A stretch of 27,933 nt of DNA from Streptococcus sp. Lineage in GTDB: Bacteria; Bacillota; Bacilli; Lactobacillales; Streptococcaceae. Below are positions 1 to 8,138 of the stretch, piece by piece (position 1 is the stretch's first letter; the number at the start of each line of letters is the position of its first letter). The translations under genes and the position numbers were made by a program. Location: positions 7,887-35,819 of the forward strand of contig NZ_JAPJPF010000014.1 of assembly GCF_030825805.1 (NCBI RefSeq), read 5' to 3'. The notes beneath the pieces are model-generated. The model had not been told where the DNA came from. It was given only the letters and a program-made list of their open reading frames with translations, and searched no databases.

Positions 1-567
1 AAAGGTTTGCTCTTTGGCAGGAGTCTCTCCCATCTGAAAGCTGGATAAGGTCAAGGAATCTCCGACCTTTAGCTTGTTCTTCTTAGCCAACTCTTGGTGG
101 ATCAAGATCTGGCCGCGAGCCTTATCGGATAAGTGCTTGCCTTGCACCAGTTGGAAACTACCACTGCGGAAATCCAGGTGCTGGTCTGTTTTCTGGGTAA
201 AGACAGCGCCTAGCGCTTGCTTGGCTTCCTGCCCCAGATCATCCCGCTCTACCGACTGCTGCCCCGTCACCGCTTCTTTACCAAGAATGCGAACGGGACT
301 TTCATATTGAGGAACCATGCCTCCCACCCCAGCTAGTCGCTGCACCTTTTCAGCCTCTTTCAGCGCAAAGGGAGTATTCCCCTGCTTACTGGTCAGGGCA
401 AAACTGGTCCCAGCCGACTGTTTGATATGTTCCTCCAGCCTTCCTCCTACTTGCATCAGTGAAAAACAGAAATATAAGCAAGAGAGGATCAAGAGGAGAA
501 TCAGAAAGAGAACCAGATTCCTCGTTCTTTTTCGAGAAATATAGGCGATTGCCTGTTGTAAGAGCAT
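1..567 (-). CDS. Vex1-like ABC transporter permease, N-terminal part (runs off the window)
   Basis: The reading frame is open from an ATG at 565-567 to the window edge, giving 189 codons. The protein begins MLLQQAIAYISRKRTRN, followed by one strong membrane segment at about residues 18-40 (LVLFLILLLILSCLYFCFSL) and then an extracellular domain. The stretch around residues 136-160 (GSFQLVQGKHLSDKARGQIL, then IHQELAKKNKL) closely resembles what I recall of pneumococcal Vex1/Vex3, permeases with a MacB-like extracellular core and FtsX-type fold. A GGAGGG ribosome site lies 6 bases before the ATG. The family usually exports peptides or confers peptide tolerance with a partner ATPase, which would lie outside the window. 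The family call is fairly secure; the substrate is unknown. Confidence 0.8.
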   Translation of the reverse strand, partial: MLLQQAIAYISRKRTRNLVLFLILLLILSCLYFCFSLMQVGGRLEEHIKQSAGTSFALTSKQGNTPFALKEAEKVQRLAGVGGMVPQYESPVRILGKEAVTGQQSVERDDLGQEAKQALGAVFTQKTDQHLDFRSGSFQLVQGKHLSDKARGQILIHQELAKKNKLKVGDSLTLSSFQMGETPAKEQTF

Positions 568-588
568 GAACTCACCCTCCATTTCAAG

Positions 589-611
589 GTCCACAGCGAT
601 ACAATGTGGAC
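589..611. promoter_or_regulatory. Inverted repeat in the 5' leader of the permease gene
   Basis: GTCCACA and TGTGGAC form a perfect 7-bp inverted repeat with a 9-base spacer. It sits between the putative -10 and the ribosome site of the permease gene, so it could be an operator or a leader hairpin. No regulator can be named from sequence. Confidence 0.5.
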
Positions 612-633
612 GCTTTCATCATTTGTTATAGTT

Positions 634-661
634 ATTATAGAAAAGAAATGTGAAATGTTTA
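634..661 (-). promoter_or_regulatory. Putative promoter of the permease gene
   Basis: On the minus strand a consensus -10 TATAAT (634-639) is preceded at 16 bases by TAAACA (656-661), a 4/6 match to the -35. It lies about 70 bases upstream of the ATG. Confidence 0.5.
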
Positions 662-669
662 TGAAATAG

Positions 670-701
670 AAAAAAAACTCCCCCAGAAAAATCTGGAAGA
701 G
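670..701 (-). terminator. Rho-independent terminator, minus strand, no obvious gene upstream
   Basis: Read on the minus strand, CTCTTCCAGA (692-701) and TCTGGGGGAG (678-687) form a 10-bp stem with two G-U pairs around a 4-base loop. It is followed by eight Ts (670-677). It lies upstream of the permease promoter and more than 800 bases past the groEL stop, so the transcript it ends is unknown. Confidence 0.75.
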
Positions 702-1220
702 CCTTAGCAAGGGGTGGATGAAAAAGTTTAATATGAAAAAGGTCGATAAAAATTAAGAATCAAAAAGTTTTAATTTATTCGATCAAGTTTTTGTCTTTAG
801 ACATGTATGTGGGAAGTATTCCCCCCTTGCTCTAGTGTAGAACATTTATCTACTTCCTATATTTTAACGCATCTTTGTTACAAAATAAAGGAATTTGTAT
901 TGCATTTTTGTTCCAAATATCGAACAGGCAGGTTACTTCAAAATACCAACTATCTATCTACCTGCTTCAAAGGTTATTCTTCCCGTAATTTCACTATATG
1001 TAAACAAAAACCCGCACCTCAAATAACTGCTCTGATCCCCATCAGATCGATCTTAGTTTCGTCAAGCAAGGAAACCGAACTGTAGAAAAAACAGGCTTCA
1101 GCCAAATTTAATTCACAAACTTTCGTAATATATATAAATATGCATCCTTCTGCCACAAAGAAAAGATTAGAATAATCAGTTCATCCAATGATTGATTGAG
1201 GATTGGAGACTTGCTAACCT
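702..1220. other. AT-rich intergenic stretch with no supported gene
   Basis: I see no reading frame with a ribosome site or recognisable protein on either strand. A plus-strand frame at 807-1085 starts without a Shine-Dalgarno sequence and has no protein-like composition. The 12-base string catccaatgatt at 1182-1193 recurs at 1267-1278 inside the repeat array, so this stretch may hold a decayed piece of that array. Confidence 0.6.
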
Positions 1221-1309
1221 CTTTGAGCTAGTAAGATGATTAGGTAGACTGCAACATAGTGGCTACCATCCAATGATTAGGTGCTTTATTACACAGGTTA
1301 CGACGCGAA

Positions 1310-1338
1310 AAAGGGAGGAACGATACTTTCCTCCCTTT
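1310..1338 (-). terminator. Terminator-like hairpin between repeat units 2 and 3
   Basis: AAAGGGAGGAA (1310-1320) pairs perfectly with TTCCTCCCTTT (1328-1338) around the loop cgatact. On the minus strand the stem ends in a run of five Ts. Confidence 0.6.
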
Positions 1339-1435
1339 GAGCTAGTAAGACGTTTAGCCAAACCGCCTGATAGCGGTTGGCGTCAAATGATTAGAGGCAT
1401 AGCCTCAATCAAACACACAGGTTACGACAGAAAAT

Positions 1436-1460
1436 AAAGAAGGCCGATAATGCCTTCTTT
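1436..1460 (-). terminator. Terminator-like hairpin between repeat units 1 and 2, probable groEL terminator
   Basis: AAAGAAGGC (1436-1444) pairs perfectly with GCCTTCTTT (1452-1460) around the loop cgataat, with T-rich sequence after it on both strands. It is the first plausible terminator past the groEL stop. Confidence 0.65.
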
Positions 1461-1546
1461 GTTTTCTTAGTAAGACACTTCGGCAAGACACCATAGTGCT
1501 TGCCGTAGCCTAATGAGGTGCTTCAGCACCCATTAGGCTAAGTGTG

Positions 1547-3477
<1,931 letters not shown>

Positions 3478-3499
3478 GTCATTCCTCCGTTCTTGTATT

Positions 3500-3526
3500 T
3501 TAGCACTCTTCAACAACGAGTGCTAA
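3500..3526. promoter_or_regulatory. CIRCE operator (HrcA binding site)
   Basis: TTAGCACTC, a 9-base spacer, then GAGTGCTAA: a perfect match to the CIRCE consensus. It lies between the -10 and the groES ribosome site, where HrcA blocks transcription at normal temperature. Confidence 0.97.
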
Positions 3527-3537
3527 CTCATGTTTCT

Positions 3538-3565
3538 ATTGTATCACTTGGTCAAAAATAGTCAA
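3538..3565 (-). promoter_or_regulatory. groESL promoter
   Basis: Minus-strand TTGACT (3560-3565), 16-base spacer, TACAAT (3538-3543), immediately upstream of CIRCE and about 60 bases before the groES ATG. Confidence 0.85.
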
Positions 3566-3566
3566 G
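3550..3566. promoter_or_regulatory. CtsR box overlapping the groESL -35
   Basis: Plus strand GGTCAAA, AAT, AGTCAAG matches the CtsR heptad direct repeat (RGTCAAA, 3 bases, RGTCAAA) with one mismatch at the last base. It covers the -35 hexamer, so bound CtsR would exclude RNA polymerase. Dual HrcA/CtsR control of groESL is known in streptococci. Confidence 0.85.
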
Positions 3567-3598
3567 AAAAAAACACCTCAATCTCTTCGAAGTGTTTT
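3565..3598 (-). terminator. Terminator of the small membrane protein gene (levX-like)
   Basis: Minus strand AACACTTC (3589-3596) pairs with GAGGTGTT (3572-3579), followed by a run of Ts. It separates the PTS cluster from groESL and abuts the CtsR box. Confidence 0.75.
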
Positions 3599-3604
3599 CG
3601 ATTT

Positions 3605-3898
3605 CTAGCCAACCAAATTTAGTTTTTGTTGGTAAGCTTGGATAACTTTTTGTAAGTTGGCTCGACCACGATACATCCCATACCCCACTACCAACATCCC
3701 TGCTATTCCAATCAGGGCGATCAAGCTACCTAAGATCAAAAATAGGAGGGAAGTCTTGTGAAAGAAATAAATCAGCAGTCCACCAATACTGGCCATGAGA
3801 AAGAGCACACTAAACCAGCGACCCAAGTTTTCCAACATATGGCGTTGGTAGCGAATTTCCGTCTCATACCCTTTTATTAATTCTTGTCTGGTGTGCAT
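3605..3898 (-). CDS. Small two-helix membrane protein, positional counterpart of S. mutans LevX
   Basis: A 97-residue protein beginning MHTRQELIKGYETEIRYQ, with two adjacent hydrophobic segments at about residues 28-46 and 49-72 (the second LLFLILGSLIALIGIAGMLV) and basic ends. The longer frame begins at a TTG, 15 bases upstream, that overlaps the ribosome site AAGGAGG, so the ATG at 3896-3898 is the likely start. It lies between the PTS genes and groES, where S. mutans carries levX in levDEFGX; the link is by position only. A strong terminator in front of it suggests it is expressed separately or by read-through. Function unknown. Confidence 0.8.
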   Translation of the reverse strand: MHTRQELIKGYETEIRYQRHMLENLGRWFSVLFLMASIGGLLIYFFHKTSLLFLILGSLIALIGIAGMLVVGYGMYRGRANLQKVIQAYQQKLNLVG

Positions 3899-3912
3899 AG
3901 ATGCCTCCTTCA

Positions 3913-3966
3913 ATAAAAATTGAGAATGAAGTATTCGTAAAGGAGGTCACGTACTTCATTCTCAAT
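3913..3966 (-). terminator. Terminator of the PTS operon with an anti-Shine-Dalgarno loop
   Basis: A perfect 15-bp inverted repeat: ATTGAGAATGAAGTA at 3919-3933 and its complement at 3952-3966, around an 18-base loop, with five Ts following on the minus strand. The minus-strand loop contains CCTCCTT (3940-3946), complementary to the AAGGAGG ribosome site of the next gene (3904-3910). Confidence 0.85.
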
Positions 3967-4000
3967 GCTCCGGTTGCAATAAACTGTTTCCAGTTTTCTC

Positions 4001-4837
4001 TTAGTATTTGAGACCTGGGTCAAAGATTCCAAGAGCTACCCCAGCTAAGGCGATGATGACTAAGAGAAGCATGACCTTGTTTGGTGAGACTTTCTTCTTC
4101 GCCATGAGCCACCAGCAAAGAGTGATAAAGGCAGCAGTCAAGAGACCTGGATAGACGCCATCAATCTTTTCTTGGATTTTAAGGAAGGCTTCTCCGTCAG
4201 CATTTTTGAATTCGAGGGCTGTTGTAACAGAGACCCAAGTCGCTGCTACAGCACCGATGACCATACCACCGACCACACTAATTGCTTTACGAAGGGCTTG
4301 TCCTTTTGGTCCTACAAGGAATTCAACAGCCTTGTCCCCTAAGTGATAGCCTTTGAAGAAGGCGAAACGCATGCCTAAGTAGACCAAGAGGTTCCAAACG
4401 ACGATATAGAAGAGAGCTCCTGCAATGTTTCCGCCTTTAGAAAGACCAAGGGCAATCCCGAGAAGTACAGGAATTAAGGTCCCAACAACCAAGGAGTCCC
4501 CAATCCCAGCGATTGGACCCATCAAACCAGCACGCATCCCGTTGATGGTTTCGCCATCTACTGCTTCTCCATTGGCACGCGCTTCTTCCAAACCAGCTGT
4601 GATCCCTACAACCAATGATCCCAATTGTGGTTCCGTGTTGAAGAAGGCTGTATAGGTTTGCATGGCTTCTTTTTGTTCTTCTTTGGAATCATACATTTCT
4701 TCCACGATTGGAAGCATTGAAGTCAAATACCCAAAGGTTTGCATGTGTTCTTGAGAAAAACAAGTCAAGTGACCATAATACCAATGATGGAATGCTTTGG
4801 TTAGCGTTTTCTTTGAAATTTTCTTTTTATCAGCCAT
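4001..4837 (-). CDS. levG: PTS mannose-family transporter subunit IID (LevG-like)
   Basis: A 278-residue protein starting MADKKKISKKTLTKAFHHWY. It carries the EIID hallmarks: a soluble N-terminal half with the segment GLMGPIAGIGDSLVVGTLIP near residue 115 and several membrane helices toward the C-terminus (LLLVIIALAGVALGIFDPG at the end). With IIC it forms the membrane channel that takes up mannose, fructose or related sugars. The longer frame starts 33 bases upstream inside the IIC gene; the ATG at 4837 follows GGAGG and starts 1 base after the IIC stop, so coupling is likely. Last PTS gene of the operon. The family is clear; the gene name rests on synteny with the S. mutans lev cluster. Confidence 0.9.
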   Translation of the reverse strand: MADKKKISKKTLTKAFHHWYYGHLTCFSQEHMQTFGYLTSMLPIVEEMYDSKEEQKEAMQTYTAFFNTEPQLGSLVVGITAGLEEARANGEAVDGETINGMRAGLMGPIAGIGDSLVVGTLIPVLLGIALGLSKGGNIAGALFYIVVWNLLVYLGMRFAFFKGYHLGDKAVEFLVGPKGQALRKAISVVGGMVIGAVAATWVSVTTALEFKNADGEAFLKIQEKIDGVYPGLLTAAFITLCWWLMAKKKVSPNKVMLLLVIIALAGVALGIFDPGLKY

Positions 4838-4838
4838 C

Positions 4839-5681
4839 TTAGATATCCTCCTCATCATCGTCAAAGTCATTTACTCCAGCAGGGACGACTTTCATTGTTT
4901 TAATCACTTCAAGTTCATAGTAGATCACTGCAAAGATCAATGAAACTACCGCACTCGCTACCAAGTTCAAGCCAAGAGATTTTGCCAAGGTAAATCCAAC
5001 AAAGAATGGAATGAAGTCTCTTACTTCTGTAACGATTTGCTTCAAGAGGATGGCAATACCGACACATGGAAGAAGGGCACCGACTGTAAAGAGGGCTTTC
5101 ATCCAGTAACCATCCATTGGAAGGTATTGTTTCATCAAATCCACCATGTTTTCACCGTATTTGGTGATAATCATGGTTGGAAGGAAGGAGAAGAGGAAGT
5201 GAGAAATCCATGGGTAAACCCAATCAACTGCGTAGAGTTTTTTGAAGTTTCCTTCTTCAACGGCTTTCCAACCGATATGTTGCCAAAGCAAGTTCATGGT
5301 TGCAGTACCGTAGAAAAGAACGGTACCGATAGTCCCAACGGCTGCACCGATTGGGGCTGCTGCCGCTGCAATTGCTGCCTCACCCGTGATATTGTTAGCA
5401 TGAACAAATAAGATAGAAAGGGGAATTCCGATATAAGAAATAGCCCGTACATCAGCAGATACAGTTCCACCAGGTGTTACCAAGGCGATATAAACGACCT
5501 GAAGGGCAACCCCGACCATGATACCGGTTGTCACATCTCCAAGGATTAACCCTGAGATCAACCCACCAACTAGGGGACGACCAAGTGTATAGTTCCCGAT
5601 ACTGGAACCACCCATACCAGGCATTGAAGACAAGCTGGCGAAAATACCAAGCAAGATTGCTTGAATCCATGAAATTGTCAT
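4839..5681 (-). CDS. levF: PTS mannose-family transporter subunit IIC (LevF-like)
   Basis: A 280-residue integral membrane protein starting MTISWIQAILLGIFASLSSM. The early motif SSIGNYTLGRPLVGGLISGL is typical of mannose/sorbose-family EIIC, and many hydrophobic helices follow. It ends in a short acidic tail (DDDEEDI) resembling the tail of the IIA subunit of the same operon. It forms the sugar channel together with IID. The gap to the IIB gene is 62 bases, longer than elsewhere in the operon, and its ribosome site lies in the loop of a small hairpin. Confidence 0.92.
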   Translation of the reverse strand: MTISWIQAILLGIFASLSSMPGMGGSSIGNYTLGRPLVGGLISGLILGDVTTGIMVGVALQVVYIALVTPGGTVSADVRAISYIGIPLSILFVHANNITGEAAIAAAAAPIGAAVGTIGTVLFYGTATMNLLWQHIGWKAVEEGNFKKLYAVDWVYPWISHFLFSFLPTMIITKYGENMVDLMKQYLPMDGYWMKALFTVGALLPCVGIAILLKQIVTEVRDFIPFFVGFTLAKSLGLNLVASAVVSLIFAVIYYELEVIKTMKVVPAGVNDFDDDEEDI

Positions 5682-5682
5682 A

Positions 5683-5703
5683 ACAAACGCTCCTTTTGTT
5701 TGT
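5683..5703 (-). promoter_or_regulatory. Hairpin presenting the IIC ribosome site in its loop
   Basis: On the minus strand ACAAAC (5698-5703) and GTTTGT (5683-5688) pair perfectly around the loop aaaaggagc, which holds the Shine-Dalgarno sequence. The stem ends 1 base before the IIC ATG. Confidence 0.5.
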
Positions 5704-5743
5704 AAGTATAGTTTAGTGACGAAGAGCTAGGATGCTCCCCTCT

Positions 5744-6238
5744 CTAGAATCCGAATTTTGATTTAAAATCATCCCAGTAACCGATGGATACATCTGGAAG
5801 CAACTGGAATTTCACCTTGTAGCCTGCAGCCTGAATGGCTTCGATGGCTTCTGCTTCTTCCTGGGTGATGGATTGGTTATTTCCCAATTTCACAGCACCC
5901 GGACGGTCATTTGCAGGACCGACAATGATTTCTTTGACATCGCCTGGGACAAACCCTTGGTCTACCAAAATTTCTTTCATATCGATGGGGTTCTTAGTAA
6001 TCAAGAAATAGCGAGTTTCTGATTCCGTTACTTTGGCAGATTTTTCTTTGAAAGCTTCCTTGGTCCAAACAAAGGTTTTCTTATCTGAAGCCCCTTTATA
6101 GGCTTGAATCAAGACCTTGTTGGAAGCTGCTGCGTCGTTGACGGCGATCAAGCCATCACAAGGCTTTTCTTTAGCCCATCGAGTTACTGTTTGACCGTGG
6201 ATCATACGGTCGTCAATCCGTACAAATGATACTACCAT
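5744..6238 (-). CDS. levE: PTS mannose-family phosphotransferase subunit IIB (LevE-like)
   Basis: A 164-residue cytosolic protein, the normal EIIB length for this family. The N-terminal motif VRIDDRMIHGQTVTRW places the phosphorylated histidine at His14. It receives phosphate from IIA and passes it to the sugar as it crosses IIC-IID. It is encoded as a separate protein, unlike ManL where IIA and IIB are fused, which fits the LevD/LevE type. It starts 17 bases after the IIA stop with a GGGAGG site. Confidence 0.93.
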   Translation of the reverse strand: MVVSFVRIDDRMIHGQTVTRWAKEKPCDGLIAVNDAAASNKVLIQAYKGASDKKTFVWTKEAFKEKSAKVTESETRYFLITKNPIDMKEILVDQGFVPGDVKEIIVGPANDRPGAVKLGNNQSITQEEAEAIEAIQAAGYKVKFQLLPDVSIGYWDDFKSKFGF

Positions 6239-6255
6239 TTTCTAACCTCCCTTAG

Positions 6256-6696
6256 TTAAATATCATCTTCTTCATCATCGTCACCCTCTACCGGGGCAAG
6301 GGTAAATTCTTGCAAGGCTGTGGAAGCTTCGGATAAAATCACCTGGGCTAAATCAGCCCCCTCCATCATGTCCTTCATCACAACTGCTGTCAGCGCCATG
6401 GTCAAGTTCATTCCACCTAAGATCAAGGCTGTACTCAGCTTTCCTTGCTCCTCTAGCACTGTCGTTGCCGTTGTCAAAGGACTGCCACCTACAATGTCTG
6501 CTAGAACTAAGACAGAGTCCTCATCTGTTAAATGGGAAATCGCCTGACGAAAATCATGAGCAAAATCATCTACCGATTTGCCTTCTTTCAGTCCGACCGC
6601 AATCACCTGATCTATCTTATCCCCAGCAAACATTGCCAGCGAACTTTTCAGACCTTCTGCCAGTCCACCATGACTGACCAATACCAGATACTTCAT
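6256..6696 (-). CDS. levD: PTS mannose-family subunit IIA (LevD-like)
   Basis: A 146-residue EIIA domain beginning MKYLVLVSHGGLAEGLKSSL; His9 is the predicted phosphorylation site. VLADIVGGSPLTTATTVLEE near residue 64 and LGGMNLTMALTAV near residue 93 are typical of the EIIA-Man fold. The protein ends in an acidic tail (EGDDDEEDDI). First gene of the PTS operon; receives phosphate from HPr. Its promoter region carries a CcpA site and three regulator-like repeats, implying both glucose repression and activation by the adjacent LevR. Confidence 0.93.
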   Translation of the reverse strand: MKYLVLVSHGGLAEGLKSSLAMFAGDKIDQVIAVGLKEGKSVDDFAHDFRQAISHLTDEDSVLVLADIVGGSPLTTATTVLEEQGKLSTALILGGMNLTMALTAVVMKDMMEGADLAQVILSEASTALQEFTLAPVEGDDDEEDDI

Positions 6697-6722
6697 CCTT
6701 TCTCCTCCTTTATGATGACCTT

Positions 6723-6728
6723 ATTGTA
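6723..6728 (-). promoter_or_regulatory. -10 element of the PTS (levD) promoter
   Basis: Minus-strand TACAAT 27 bases upstream of the levD ATG. At 17 bases the -35 position reads TAGTAA, a poor match, as expected for an activator-dependent promoter. Confidence 0.65.
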
Positions 6729-6735
6729 TTGTTTT

Positions 6736-6749
6736 TGAAAGCGTTTTAC
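6736..6749. promoter_or_regulatory. CcpA cre site at the levD promoter
   Basis: TGAAAGCGTTTTAC matches the cre consensus TGWAANCGNTNWCA in all but the last base and sits between the -10 and the weak -35, a repressing position. Confidence 0.75.
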
Positions 6750-6752
6750 TAT

Positions 6753-6809
6753 TGTCATTTGTCACAAAGAAAAGTTGACATCTGTCAATAAAAAAATGAC
6801 ATCTGTCAC
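6753..6809. promoter_or_regulatory. Three 13-bp operator-like repeats upstream of levD (candidate LevR sites)
   Basis: TGTCATTTGTCAC (6753-6765), TGACATCTGTCAA (6776-6788) and TGACATCTGTCAC (6797-6809) are near-identical and start 23 and 21 bp apart, about two helical turns. They lie directly upstream of a promoter with a poor -35, where a LuxR/NarL-type activator would bind. Assignment to LevR is inference. Confidence 0.65.
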
Positions 6810-6821
6810 TTGACAGATGCC
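6790..6821 (-). terminator. Terminator of the levQSRT transcript
   Basis: Minus-strand CATCTGTCA pairs with TGACAGATG and flanking bases extend the stem to 11 bp, followed by seven Ts. It begins 9 bases past the levT stop. One arm is also the distal operator-like repeat. Confidence 0.75.
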
Positions 6822-6830
6822 TAGTTGCTC

Positions 6831-8138
6831 TTAACGAAACTTCTCCCGAAGCATTTCCTCAATAATCTTTTGAATTTGAGGCAATTGATTATCAATATCC
6901 TTTGCTTTTAGAGCATTATGAATCAAATAATCCAATCGATCCCAGATATCATCGGGTAGGTTGCCAGGAGTACTTAGGACAGCCTTTTTCATAATCTGGT
7001 CCAGGGTCCGATTCGTCAAGGAATCAACCCCGAAATCATCCGCTTTAAGAAGGTCCCGACTTTCCGAACTATTGACCACCGAAGGGAGGACAGAGGTCCC
7101 CTGCGACTGCCGGAAGAGTTCCTGCTGGACCTGCTGGTCCTGGGTCAAAAATTCCATGAATTCCTTGGCCTCCTTGCTAGCACTGGCCCGAGAAGACAGA
7201 GCAAACAAGGACGTATCCACTAAGGTTGACGGAGTTGATCCAGAAGCCCCGGGCATAGGGATACAGGTCCAAGTGAAATTTGAATATTTGGCAACATGAT
7301 AGGGATAAGGTTTATAAGTTCGGTACTGGGCCAAGGTCATCGGATAAAAAGCGACCTTGCCTTCATCAAAATCCTTAGAAGTAACATTGAAATTCCCATG
7401 AAGGGCTTCGAGTTTTTCGACAAAATAGAGCGAGCGCTTCATTTCTTTACTCGTCAGATTAATGTTATCCTGACTGAAAAGCTGGCCACCATGGGCTGCC
7501 AAGGCCTCCCTCCAGGTATAATCTGTACTTCCAAACTGATCTAGCTCACCATCTCCATCTGTATCCCGCGTCACTTTTTGACAAATCGTATAAAATTCCT
7601 CCAAAGTCCACCCCTCTTTCGGAATAGCAATCCCTTCCTTTTCCAATAAATTTTTATTGACACACATCAAAACAGGATTGCTCTCAAATGGGAGGGCATA
7701 CTGACGGTTCTTGTATTTACCTGCTTCTAGGGCAACTGGATAAAAATGAGAAGGATCGACCTGTTTGTCCATCAAGGGGGTCAAATCTTCTACCGCCCCA
7801 CGCGCAGCTAACACCGGGAGCTCAGTACTGGATACCATATATAGATCTGGCTCCTGTCCATGGAGGATCTGATTGGCTAACCAGCTCGCATACTGATTCT
7901 TCGGAATTCCGCTTTCGTAGACAATCTTTACCCCTGGATGCGTTTTTTCGAAACGAGCAATCGCTTGGTCCAAGACTTTTTCTTCCGTTTGGGTGGGCAC
8001 ATCCCAGCTAGATCCAGCGTAGACCCCCAAGCGGACAAGCTTAGGCTGACGCTGCCACCAAATCCCTCCAGCAAGTAAAAAAAGAAAAAGCAAGCCTAGA
8101 AACAATCTGGAGCCTCGAATCTTACGTATTTTCTTCAT
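6831..8138 (-). CDS. levT: Membrane-tethered extracellular sugar-binding protein (LevT-like)
   Basis: A 435-residue protein of the ABC solute-binding family 1 type. After a basic start (MKKIRKIRGSR) comes one hydrophobic segment, residues 11-28 (LFLGLLFLFLLAGGIWW), with no cysteine, so there is no lipobox and the segment probably stays as a membrane anchor. The rest resembles maltose-type binding proteins (TEEKVLDQAIARFEKTHPG, DLYMVSSTELPVLAARG, DTDGDGELDQFG). No transporter permease or ATPase is nearby, and its ATG overlaps the response regulator stop by 4 bases. This points to a sensing rather than transport role, as in the S. mutans LevQRST system. Sugar specificity cannot be read from sequence. 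Confidence 0.85.
   Translation of the reverse strand: MKKIRKIRGSRLFLGLLFLFLLAGGIWWQRQPKLVRLGVYAGSSWDVPTQTEEKVLDQAIARFEKTHPGVKIVYESGIPKNQYASWLANQILHGQEPDLYMVSSTELPVLAARGAVEDLTPLMDKQVDPSHFYPVALEAGKYKNRQYALPFESNPVLMCVNKNLLEKEGIAIPKEGWTLEEFYTICQKVTRDTDGDGELDQFGSTDYTWREALAAHGGQLFSQDNINLTSKEMKRSLYFVEKLEALHGNFNVTSKDFDEGKVAFYPMTLAQYRTYKPYPYHVAKYSNFTWTCIPMPGASGSTPSTLVDTSLFALSSRASASKEAKEFMEFLTQDQQVQQELFRQSQGTSVLPSVVNSSESRDLLKADDFGVDSLTNRTLDQIMKKAVLSTPGNLPDDIWDRLDYLIHNALKAKDIDNQLPQIQKIIEEMLREKFR

Noticed and set aside
807..1085. Plus-strand frame of 92 codons in the intergenic region
   Set aside because: No ribosome site before the ATG, no recognisable domain, low-complexity composition and no matching promoter; most likely chance.
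1083..1110. Possible extra minus-strand terminator (GGC-tgaa-GCC followed by Ts)
   Set aside because: Only three or four base pairs in the stem; too weak to call.
3478..3516. Longer GroES start adding 13 residues
   Set aside because: The extension would be read through the CIRCE operator and lacks a ribosome site; the shorter form begins with the universal MLKPLGDRV.
6465..6738. Plus-strand frames across the PTS and other minus-strand genes
   Set aside because: They are antisense shadows of strongly supported genes, without ribosome sites or family resemblance.
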